Shown here in pieces: positions 41,680 to 49,210 of a stretch of 64,000 nt of DNA. The stretch is taken from positions 106,504-170,503 of the forward strand of contig NZ_JBHVRO010000008.1 in the NCBI RefSeq assembly GCF_042885655.1. Reading direction: 5' to 3'. Both the position numbers and the translations under genes were made by a program. The notes under the pieces are model-generated. The model was given only the letters and a program-made list of their open reading frames with translations, ran no database searches and was not told where the DNA came from. Each line of letters starts with the position of its first letter. The stretch's first letter is position 1. The DNA is from Psychrobacillus sp042885655. GTDB lineage: Bacteria; Bacillota; Bacilli; Bacillales_A; Planococcaceae.

Positions 41680-41756
41680 TCACTAATTGTAACGAAGTTC
41701 AGTATATCACTAAAGAGATGGTTCTTCATTGTATACCATGCACAATAAATGAAGAT

Positions 41757-41806
41757 ATATCTTGGTTTCATTCCACAATGACAGTCTTGCTAAGAATGTT
41801 TAAAAT
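41757..41806 (+). promoter_or_regulatory. Candidate PucR box E and promoter of the M20 amidohydrolase
   Basis: GGTTTCATTCCACAATGAC with ATGACA (41778-41783) as -35 element, 17-bp spacer, TAAAAT (41801-41806). Confidence 0.62.
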
Positions 41807-41897
41807 GAATATAAAAGTACAAAATTTGTTAGTTATAGAGTAGATCACTCGCGGCAAGGTTTAGGCATAATGAATAATTAGGGCAGGGGATACTTAT

Positions 41898-43136
41898 ATG
41901 GATAGTAAAAAAAGATATGAGTTACTGTTTAATAATATTAACCAATACAACTCGGGTGAAAAGGGAATTACAAGGATTGCATACTCAAATGAAGAGCAGA
42001 CCTGCACTCACGCGTTTATGCGAATGTGTATGGCAGAACATTTAGATATAAAAATGGATCCATGTGGAAACGTGATTGCAAGAAGAAAAGGTAAAGTAGA
42101 AGGGCTACCCCCTGTAGTAATGGGTTCTCATCTTGATACTGTTTACCAAGCTGGAAAATATGATGGTGTAGTTGGTGTCACCGCAGCTTTAGAAGTGATT
42201 AAACGATTAAATGAAAAAGGTATTGAAACAGATCATCCAATTGAAATCATTTCATTTGCTTGTGAAGAATCTGCCCGATTTGGTGTATCAACAGTAGGAA
42301 GTAAAGCGATGGTTGGTCAATTCGATCAAAATAGATACCGAAATTTAGTAGATAAAGACGGTATCACCATGGAAAAGGCATTTGCTTTATGCGCTTTGGA
42401 TTTTAATAGTGTAGAACTAGCAAGTAGAGAAAATGAACAATTCAAAGCATTTTTTGAACTGCATATAGAGCAAGGCCCCGTCTTAATCAATAACGATAAA
42501 AAGATAGGGATTGTTACAGGGATAGCGGCTCCTGTAAGATTACATGTGAAAATAATGGGGAAAGCATCTCATTCGGGAACTACACCTATGAATATGAGAA
42601 AAGACGCTCTACTTGGTGCATCTGAAATCTCGTTAGAACTTGAACGTGCAGCAAAAAGGGAAGAAGAGTTTGGAACAGTTGCGACTATTGGAGTTTTAAA
42701 TGTCCATAATGGTGCAATGAACGTAGTACCGGGAGAAGTAGAAATGAAAATAGACATAAGATCCACCTCTCTTCCTTCAAGGCAACGAGTACTAGACTAT
42801 TTAAATGAAACCATTACAAACATAAGGAAGAGTAGACAGTTGGATATTGAAAGCATAGAGATCAGTTCCGAAGAGCCTGTCCTTCTATCCAAAGAAATAA
42901 ATGAAGTTCTTAAAAGTATTTGTGAAGAAAAGAACATCTCTAATCTAATAATGCAAAGTGGGGCAGGGCATGATGCAATGAACATGACAAAGTTATGCCC
43001 GGTTGGATTAATCTTTATCCCATCAGTTGATGGTCTCAGTCATCATCCAAATGAATATACTCCGTTAGATGATGTAATGATAGGGATTGATATTCTAGAA
43101 GAAGCGATTCTACATTATGCAATGATCAATAATTAG
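41898..43136 (+). CDS. M20-family allantoate amidohydrolase / N-carbamoyl amino acid hydrolase
   Basis: A 412-residue dinuclear metallohydrolase. Motifs are GSHLDTVYQAGKYDGVVGV, CEESARFG, HIEQGPVL, GKASHSGTTPM, QSGAGHDAMNM and SHHPNEYTPLDD, all typical of the AllC/PucF and L-carbamoylase branch. In the ureide pathway it would hydrolyse allantoate toward ureidoglycolate. An L-carbamoyl-amino-acid or beta-ureidopropionate substrate is the main alternative. The ATG at 41898 lies after AGGGGATACTTAT. The PucR-box-type promoter and neighbours favour allantoate. Confidence 0.85.
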   Translation: MDSKKRYELLFNNINQYNSGEKGITRIAYSNEEQTCTHAFMRMCMAEHLDIKMDPCGNVIARRKGKVEGLPPVVMGSHLDTVYQAGKYDGVVGVTAALEVIKRLNEKGIETDHPIEIISFACEESARFGVSTVGSKAMVGQFDQNRYRNLVDKDGITMEKAFALCALDFNSVELASRENEQFKAFFELHIEQGPVLINNDKKIGIVTGIAAPVRLHVKIMGKASHSGTTPMNMRKDALLGASEISLELERAAKREEEFGTVATIGVLNVHNGAMNVVPGEVEMKIDIRSTSLPSRQRVLDYLNETITNIRKSRQLDIESIEISSEEPVLLSKEINEVLKSICEEKNISNLIMQSGAGHDAMNMTKLCPVGLIFIPSVDGLSHHPNEYTPLDDVMIGIDILEEAILHYAMINN

Positions 43137-43173
43137 AAAAATGCCAAAGGAAAATTTCCTTTGGCATTTTTAT
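43137..43173 (+). terminator. Terminator after the M20 amidohydrolase
   Basis: AAAAATGCCAAAGGAAA / TTTCCTTTGGCATTTTT stem with a T-rich tail. Confidence 0.92.
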
Positions 43174-43189
43174 TTTAAAGAAAAAAGAT

Positions 43190-43320
43190 TTTGCTCTTGG
43201 CAAACTCGTCGCAAATGCCCCGCAGGAACGCAGTAACGAGAAGTTTGAAGTCATTCCAGCAAAAGCGTCCGCAATACCGGAAGTCAACGGTATTTGGACG
43301 GGCATCTTTTTGCACGGTTT
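43190..43320. repeat. Dispersed intergenic repeat remnant
   Basis: GGCAAACTCGTCGCAAATGC, CCCGCAGGAACGCAGTAACG and GGACGGGCATCTTTTTGCAC are phrases of the GC-rich noncoding repeats common in Bacillales intergenic DNA. Part of it resembles 1027-1040. The remaining ~140 bp to 43459 shows no gene. Confidence 0.5.
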
Positions 43321-43459
43321 TTCTTATAATTAAAAGTTATGGTATCTCGTTTAGGGTTCTTCTGCCTCTACGTCTTAGGTCTTATTCATTTTCCTTCTCT
43401 AGCCTGTGTGGAAAAAGTTTCAAATAGGGGATGATTAAAATAGCAGATTAGGGGGCAAA

Positions 43460-44077
43460 ATGTTTCCTGTGAACGGGGTGAAGGAAATCGAGAATACCAT
43501 TTATATTATGTTAAGTAATACTGGTACATTATTTTCAAAAGCAATAGGTGTGTATACGAGGAAAGATTTAAATCATACATCTATAGCTTTCGATGAGCAA
43601 CTGAATGAGATGTATAGTTTCGGAAGGAAAAATAAGCATAATCCCTTTACTGGAGGATTCATTAGGGAAGATGCGACAAGTGAGCTTTTTAATCGTGCTA
43701 CCTGTGCAATTTATAAGTGCCAAGTGAGCTCACGTGAATATAAGCAAATGAGGAATAAAATCCGGCGAATGGAACAGCAAAAAGAGCTATATAAATATAA
43801 TTTAATCGGATTATTTGGTTTAGTAATGAATATTAAAATCGAACGAGAGCATGCTTTTTTCTGTTCGCAATTTGTTGCCACTATTATGAATGAATCCAAA
43901 TCAACTAGATTAAATGTTGCTCCCCACCTTGTTCAACCTCATCATTTTGAACAACTTCCGATGTTAAAACTTATATACAAGGGGCAACTACAAACCTATA
44001 TTTTTAGTAAACGTGGGAATGAGGAGCCAATACAAGTTAGTGCTTGGGAAAACTATGCATTTCAAATGCAACCTTAA
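43460..44077 (+). CDS. Permuted NlpC/P60 (YiiX-like) papain-fold protein
   Basis: A 205-residue protein with the hallmarks of permuted papain-like amidases. A His lies in an N-terminal strand (LNHTSIAFDEQLNEMYSFG) and a Cys in a later helix (HAFFCSQFVATIMNE). The order His-then-Cys is the permuted one. There is no signal peptide or membrane anchor, so it is likely cytosolic. ATG 43460 follows AGGGGGCAAA. Members of this superfamily cleave peptides or lipid amides; the substrate here is unknown. It precedes katX by 81 bp. Confidence 0.72.
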   Translation: MFPVNGVKEIENTIYIMLSNTGTLFSKAIGVYTRKDLNHTSIAFDEQLNEMYSFGRKNKHNPFTGGFIREDATSELFNRATCAIYKCQVSSREYKQMRNKIRRMEQQKELYKYNLIGLFGLVMNIKIEREHAFFCSQFVATIMNESKSTRLNVAPHLVQPHHFEQLPMLKLIYKGQLQTYIFSKRGNEEPIQVSAWENYAFQMQP

Positions 44078-44158
44078 ACGAATGCTGGAATATTTACTTT
44101 CCGATCTGGACATTATGTAGAAGAGTTTAAATTTATATAATGTTTAGGAGGAAAAAAG

Positions 44159-45754
44159 TTGTCAAAAGATCAATCCAACTATGAGACGAATTTGGAAAAT
44201 GAGGATACGTTAACAAATAGACAAGGCCATCCAATTACGAACAATCAAAATATAAGAACAGTAGGAAACAGAGGGCCTGCTACACTTGAAAATTATGATT
44301 TCATCGAAAAAATTAGCCATTTTGATAGAGAAAGAATTCCTGAACGAGTCGTCCATGCTCGAGGTGCAGGGGCTCACGGTTATTTCGAAGCGTATGGGGC
44401 AGCTGGTGATGAAGATATTTCCAAATACACTCGGGCAAAACTGTTTCAAGAAAAAGGGAAACAGACCCCTGTTTTCGTTCGTTTTTCTTCTGTAATACAT
44501 GGGGGACATTCGCCGGAAACATTACGAGATCCTCGAGGATTTGCCGTGAAGTTTTATACAGAGGATGGCAATTGGGATTTAGTCGGCAACAATTTAAAGA
44601 TTTTCTTTATTCGAGATGCGATGAAATTTCCAGATATGATACATGCATTTAAGCCAGATCCAATTACAAATATTCAAGACTCTGAGCGCTTCTTCGACTT
44701 TTGTGCAAGTTCTCCAGAATCATTTCATATGGTGACGTTTATTTATTCTCCATGGGGCATTCCTGCAAACTATCGAATGATGCAAGGTTCCGGAGTGAAT
44801 ACTTACAAATGGGTGAATAAACATGGAAAAGCAGTTCTAGTAAAATACCATTGGGAACCAAAGCAAGGTATTCGGAATTTAACACAAAAAGAAGCAGAAG
44901 AAATACAATCGAAAAACTTTAATCATGCAACGCAGGATTTATACGATGCTATTGAAAAAGGTGATTTTCCAGAGTGGGAACTTCTTGTTCAAATAATGAG
45001 CGATGACGACCACCCTGAACTTGATTTCGATCCACTTGATGATACGAAGCTTTGGCCAGAAGATCAATTTCCATGGATGGCTGTTGGGAAAATGGTGTTA
45101 AACAAAAACCCAGAAGATTATTTTATGGAAGTGGAGCAAGCTGCATTTGGAACTGGAGTACTAGTTGATGGACTAGATTTCTCTGATGATAAAATGTTAC
45201 AGGGCCGAACATTTTCATACTCCGATACACAGAGACACCGTGTAGGAGCGAATTATTTACAGCTACCTATTAATGCACCGAAAAAAAGAGTTGCAACCAA
45301 TCAAAGTGGCGGACAAATGGCGTATAAGCTAGACAGAGCTCCTTACCAAAATCCACATATCAATTACGAACCTTCTATATTAGATGGATTACAAGAAGCA
45401 GATCAACTAGGTGAAGAATATACACCGATGATTAAAGGAAATTTAGTACGGCAATCCATCGATAGAGAAAATAATACAAAACAAGCTGGAGAAACATTCC
45501 GCAAGTTTGAACAATGGGAAAAAACCGAACTTATTGCAAACCTTGTAAATGACTTATCTAGTTGTGATAAAAGAATTCAAGAAAAAATGATTGCACTAGC
45601 TGATGAAGCAGATACAGATTATGGTCTTCATTTACGGGAAGGTTTAGCCCGTGCAAAAAAAGGTGGATCGACCAATAAGCCTCTAGGCAATCGGGACGGC
45701 GACGATGCACCTAAAGAAGCAATTGAAAAGAGTAATGAAGCAGAACCATATTAA
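44159..45754 (+). CDS. katX: Catalase, KatX (spore) type
   Basis: A 531-residue monofunctional haem catalase. The active-site block is FDRERIPERVVHARGAGAHG (essential His), with FVRFSSVIHGGHSPETLRDP, an Asn in DLVGNNLKIFF and haem-ligand Tyr in FSYSDTQRHRVGANYLQLP. The spacing and wording, including KYTRAKLFQEKGKQTPVFVR, match B. subtilis KatX (547 residues) rather than the shorter KatA. KatX protects germinating spores and is driven there by sigmaF and sigmaB. The start is TTG 44159, 6 nt after AGGAGGAAAAA. I could not identify a sigmaF/B promoter with confidence. Confidence 0.92.
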   Translation: MSKDQSNYETNLENEDTLTNRQGHPITNNQNIRTVGNRGPATLENYDFIEKISHFDRERIPERVVHARGAGAHGYFEAYGAAGDEDISKYTRAKLFQEKGKQTPVFVRFSSVIHGGHSPETLRDPRGFAVKFYTEDGNWDLVGNNLKIFFIRDAMKFPDMIHAFKPDPITNIQDSERFFDFCASSPESFHMVTFIYSPWGIPANYRMMQGSGVNTYKWVNKHGKAVLVKYHWEPKQGIRNLTQKEAEEIQSKNFNHATQDLYDAIEKGDFPEWELLVQIMSDDDHPELDFDPLDDTKLWPEDQFPWMAVGKMVLNKNPEDYFMEVEQAAFGTGVLVDGLDFSDDKMLQGRTFSYSDTQRHRVGANYLQLPINAPKKRVATNQSGGQMAYKLDRAPYQNPHINYEPSILDGLQEADQLGEEYTPMIKGNLVRQSIDRENNTKQAGETFRKFEQWEKTELIANLVNDLSSCDKRIQEKMIALADEADTDYGLHLREGLARAKKGGSTNKPLGNRDGDDAPKEAIEKSNEAEPY

Positions 45755-45762
45755 TAGCTTAG

Positions 45763-45797
45763 CCTCACTTTCTTAAGTATTGGAAAGTGAGGTTTTA
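45763..45797 (+). terminator. Terminator after katX
   Basis: CCTCACTTTC / GAAAGTGAGG stem followed by TTTT. Confidence 0.85.
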
Positions 45798-45805
45798 CTA
45801 CTTTT

Positions 45806-45845
45806 GAAAATCTCAGAAAATCTCGGAGAATCTCATAAAATCCCG
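45806..45845. repeat. Four 10-bp tandem repeats (GAAAATCTCA type)
   Basis: Units start at 45806, 45816, 45826 and 45836 with 1-3 substitutions each. The rest of 45846-46008 shows no gene by eye. Confidence 0.75.
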
Positions 45846-46023
45846 GGCATACCTCAAAAAATTACCAGGGAAGTTGAGAATTTTTCCACTACTGGTGTTC
45901 TATTTAATGTAAAATGCATCACCGTTATTCAGATAGAGTATACATAATTTTCAATCAATTAAATGCGAATTGTTTTTCGAAATAGTGTAAACTTATAAGA
46001 TAGATATTAAGGAGTTGTTAGCT

Positions 46024-46125
46024 ATGAGTATGCTTATTTTTATTGCTATCTCTTTGATCGTAATGGTTGTTGTTGCTTTTGTTGCAATCGGAATATATTT
46101 TTTATTCAAGATAGCGAAGAAATAA
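46024..46125 (+). CDS. 33-residue single-pass membrane peptide
   Basis: ATG 46024 lies 9 nt after AAGGAG and opens a 33-codon frame: MSMLIFIAISLIVMVVVAFV, then AIGIYFLFKIAKK. One long hydrophobic helix is followed by a basic cytoplasmic end. It has its own terminator immediately after the stop codon. The clear ribosome binding site and terminator make it a credible small protein; family and function unknown. Confidence 0.7.
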   Translation: MSMLIFIAISLIVMVVVAFVAIGIYFLFKIAKK

Positions 46126-46160
46126 AAAATGTGACTCTAAAAATGGAGTCATGTTTTTTA
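46126..46160 (+). terminator. Terminator after the small membrane peptide
   Basis: AAAAATGTGACTC / GAGTCATGTTTTT stem and T run, starting at the stop codon. Confidence 0.82.
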
Positions 46161-46179
46161 GTTAAAAGGGGAATTTGAA

Positions 46180-46704
46180 ATGAAACATGTTTGCTTAATT
46201 GGTGGAACGGGAATGTTAGCAGAAGTTACAAAGTGGTATGCCGATAATAATCACATCGTTTCGGTAGTAGCAAGGAATGAAGAAAAAATGAACCAATTAA
46301 AAAACTCTTGTTCCAACCCTGAAAATATTAAAGCGGTGTATGTCGATTATCGAGATTTCGTTAAATTGAATGAGTCTCTTAAGCAAAGTATAAATAGATA
46401 TGGTACATTTTCGGAAGCTATTATTTGGATACATTCCGATGCACTACTAGCACTTCCTGTTATATTTGAGTTGCTAGAGGAAAAGAGTACCGCTTGGCAA
46501 ATACTAGGCAGTAAAGCAAATGCTAAAACCTTCAGAAATCAATATCAACCCTCTAATAATGTTATATATAATTTCATACAGCTCGGTTTTATTAGACAAA
46601 ATAATAGTCACAGATGGTTAACGAATACTGAAATAGCAGATGGAGTTATTTGTTCAATACTTTCGGGTAAGGAATATAGTTTAATAGGTGAGGTTTCTAA
46701 TTAA
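46180..46704 (+). CDS. Short-chain dehydrogenase-like Rossmann protein
   Basis: A 174-residue protein with an N-terminal NAD(P)-binding motif, VCLIGGTGMLAEVTKWYADN, and the alternating strand-helix pattern of the SDR fold (VSVVARNEEKMNQL; AVYVDYRD; AIIWIHSDAL). It is shorter than classical SDRs (about 250) and the YxxxK catalytic pair is not evident, so it may be a binding or sensor protein rather than an enzyme. ATG 46180 follows AAAAGGGGAATTTGA. Short Rossmann proteins of this kind are common and uncharacterised in Bacillales. Confidence 0.75.
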   Translation: MKHVCLIGGTGMLAEVTKWYADNNHIVSVVARNEEKMNQLKNSCSNPENIKAVYVDYRDFVKLNESLKQSINRYGTFSEAIIWIHSDALLALPVIFELLEEKSTAWQILGSKANAKTFRNQYQPSNNVIYNFIQLGFIRQNNSHRWLTNTEIADGVICSILSGKEYSLIGEVSN

Positions 46705-46735
46705 GCGAGCATGACATAAAAGTCATGTTTGCTCT
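46705..46735 (+). terminator. Hairpin terminator after the SDR-like gene
   Basis: GAGCATGAC.../...GTCATGTTTGCTC imperfect stem with a weak T run. Confidence 0.55.
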
Positions 46736-46928
46736 TATGGTTTGCTAAGATTAACCGTGTAAGATAAGTAGTTTAGTCTTTCAAAAGTTCAAAAGAAGCT
46801 ACATTGCCTTGTTTAACCTAAAGTTATCACATGACAAGGGTTATTTTACATGTATACTTTTTTAGCACTATACTAATAGAATATTGTCCGGTTGTTTATC
46901 GGGTTTCTATAATTGGAGGAATATAAAA

Positions 46929-47684
46929 ATGAAACTAGTTTCATGGAATGTGAATGGTTTGCGTGCATGTGTGAAAAAAGGATTTTTAGATTATTTTAAT
47001 GAAGTGAATGCAGATATTTTTTGTTTACAAGAGACGAAGCTGCAGGAAGGCCAAATTGAGCTGCAGTTAGATGGATATGAGCAATATTGGAATTATGCTC
47101 TGAAAAAAGGTTATTCTGGGACAGCAGTGTTTACAAAAGTGAAACCAATTTCGGTTAAATATGGCGTAGGGGATTTCGAAACAGAAGATGAGGGTAGAAT
47201 CATTACGCTCGAATTCGATGACTTTTATTTAGTTAATGTGTATACACCAAATGCAAAACGTGATTTGACAAGACTTTCATATAGACTCGAGTGGGAAGAT
47301 GAGATGCGTGTTTATTTGAAACAACTTGAAGAAGTGAAGCCTGTCATTATGTGTGGAGATTTAAATGTAGCACACGAGGACATAGATTTGAAAAATGCTA
47401 ATTCTAATAGAGGAAACTCTGGTTTTACGCTAGAGGAACGTGGCAAAATGACGGCTTTACTTGCGGAAGGCTTCGTGGATAGTTTCCGTTATTTTTATCC
47501 GGAGCAAGATGGCGCCTATTCATGGTGGTCGTACTTGAATAAAGTGAGAGAGCGGAATATTGGATGGAGAATTGATTACTTTATAGCTTCCGAACAACTT
47601 GCGCCTAATTTAAAGGATGCTTCCATTGATGCACATATACTTGGCAGTGATCATTGTCCTGTCATTTTGGAATTGAAGCAATGA
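46929..47684 (+). CDS. exoA: Exodeoxyribonuclease III
   Basis: A 251-residue AP endonuclease/exonuclease of base excision repair. Motifs are LVSWNVNGLRACVKKGF, DIFCLQETKLQEGQ (metal Glu), GYSGTAVFTK, VNVYTPNAKR, CGDLNVAHEDIDL (catalytic Asp/Asn) and the C-terminal GSDHCPVILEL (catalytic His). ATG 46929, 8 nt after TTGGAGGAATATA, is chosen; the frame is open 45 nt upstream without a ribosome binding site. Confidence 0.95.
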   Translation: MKLVSWNVNGLRACVKKGFLDYFNEVNADIFCLQETKLQEGQIELQLDGYEQYWNYALKKGYSGTAVFTKVKPISVKYGVGDFETEDEGRIITLEFDDFYLVNVYTPNAKRDLTRLSYRLEWEDEMRVYLKQLEEVKPVIMCGDLNVAHEDIDLKNANSNRGNSGFTLEERGKMTALLAEGFVDSFRYFYPEQDGAYSWWSYLNKVRERNIGWRIDYFIASEQLAPNLKDASIDAHILGSDHCPVILELKQ

Positions 47685-47771
47685 TATTCAATATATTATG
47701 AGAAAAGGTATAATCCTTTAATGAATTAGAGTACAATATTTTTAAATTAACTATTTTGGAGGTTCTTATAG

Positions 47772-49052
47772 ATGAATGCTTTAGCCTTACAATTAAATGA
47801 AAAAATGCAAAATGAAAATCCTGCAATTTACGATATGCTATCCGATTTAGGAAAGAATTTATATTATCCAAAAGGAATTTTAAGTCAGAGTGCGGAAGCG
47901 GGAAAAAAAGCACATCGCTTTAATGCCACAATTGGTATCGCTACGGAAAACGGAGAACCGATGCATTTCCGTCATATACAAGATAAACTAGACTATAACC
48001 CGAAAGATATATACCCTTATGCAGCACCTCAAGGGAAGGAAGAACTGCGTTTAAAATGGAAAGAAAAATTATTAGTAGATAATCCTTCTATGCAAAACAA
48101 ATCAATTGGAACACCAATCGTGACTAGTGCGTTAACACATGGTTTAAGTATTGTTGCAGATTTGTTTATGAATCCAGGTGACGTAGTTATTACGCCAGAG
48201 CAATATTGGGGTAACTACAATACCGTTTTTCAAATTAGAAGAGGCGGACGTGTAGAAACTTTTCCATTATTCAATGAAAAAGGCGGTTTTCATGTAGAAG
48301 CATTCCGCGAATCACTAGTGAAACAAAATGAAAAAGCGATTGTTTTATTAAACTTCCCAAACAATCCTACTGGATTCACGCCTTCTAAAGAAGATGCAGA
48401 AGCAATTGTTCAAGTATTAAAAGATGTTGCTGCATCCGGAACAAAACTAATTGTGGTATTAGATGATGCGTATTTTGGCTTATTTTATGAAGATTCTATT
48501 AAGGAATCTTTATTTGGTTTATTAGCTGAAGTTCATCCAAATATATTACCCGTGAAAATTGACGGTGCAACAAAGGAAAACTATGTATGGGGATTACGTG
48601 TTGGTTTCATCACTTATGCTGCAACTCCAGATGTATTAGATGCATTAGAGCAAAAAACAAAAGGAATCATTCGTGGTACTGTTTCTAGTGGTTCTCACAT
48701 TTCTCAGACTATTATTTTGGAATCTTTAAAGGCAGCAGAATTCCAAACAGAAAAAGAAGAGAAGTTCCAAATTATGAAAGGCAGAGCAGTGAAAACAAAA
48801 CAAGTGCTTGCAAATGAAAAATTTGCTCCATATTGGACTTACTATCCATTTAACTCTGGTTACTTCATGTGCTTAAAATTAAATAATGTCGATGCAGAAA
48901 CATTAAGAAATCATTTGTTGGATCAATATGGAGTAGGTGTTATAGCAAGTAATAAAACAGATATCCGCGTTGCTTTTTCGTGTGTAGAAGAATCCGATAT
49001 CGAAGAACTGTTTGATTTAATCTTAGAAGGATGTAAAGATTTAACTAAATAA
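47772..49052 (+). CDS. Class I/II PLP-dependent aminotransferase
   Basis: A 426-residue fold-type I aminotransferase. Recognisable blocks are YPYAAPQGKEELRLKWKEK, VTSALTHGLSIVADLF, LLNFPNNPTGFTPSKEDAE (cofactor Asn), VVLDDAYFGLFYED (Asp/Tyr) and the PLP lysine in KIDGATKENYVWGLRVGF. The C-terminus has a substrate-carboxylate Arg (TDIRVAFSCVEE). Substrate is not deducible. ATG 47772 follows TTTGGAGGTTCTTATAG. It is flanked by its own terminator, so it appears monocistronic. Confidence 0.88.
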   Translation: MNALALQLNEKMQNENPAIYDMLSDLGKNLYYPKGILSQSAEAGKKAHRFNATIGIATENGEPMHFRHIQDKLDYNPKDIYPYAAPQGKEELRLKWKEKLLVDNPSMQNKSIGTPIVTSALTHGLSIVADLFMNPGDVVITPEQYWGNYNTVFQIRRGGRVETFPLFNEKGGFHVEAFRESLVKQNEKAIVLLNFPNNPTGFTPSKEDAEAIVQVLKDVAASGTKLIVVLDDAYFGLFYEDSIKESLFGLLAEVHPNILPVKIDGATKENYVWGLRVGFITYAATPDVLDALEQKTKGIIRGTVSSGSHISQTIILESLKAAEFQTEKEEKFQIMKGRAVKTKQVLANEKFAPYWTYYPFNSGYFMCLKLNNVDAETLRNHLLDQYGVGVIASNKTDIRVAFSCVEESDIEELFDLILEGCKDLTK

Positions 49053-49063
49053 TTTAAGTTAGT

Positions 49064-49101
49064 AAAACTGTTCAAGGGGTAATCCTTGAACAGTTTTTTT
49101 A
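49064..49101 (+). terminator. Terminator after the aminotransferase
   Basis: AAAACTGTTCAAGG / CCTTGAACAGTTTT stem followed by Ts. Confidence 0.9.
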
Positions 49102-49210
49102 TTTATTAAGATGAGAGCGGAAACATTTATTCTGAATTCGAAACATAAAATACTTTAGTAGGAGTTTTGAATTTAGCAAAATATTAATTATTAGTTTAAG
49201 GGGGGATATG

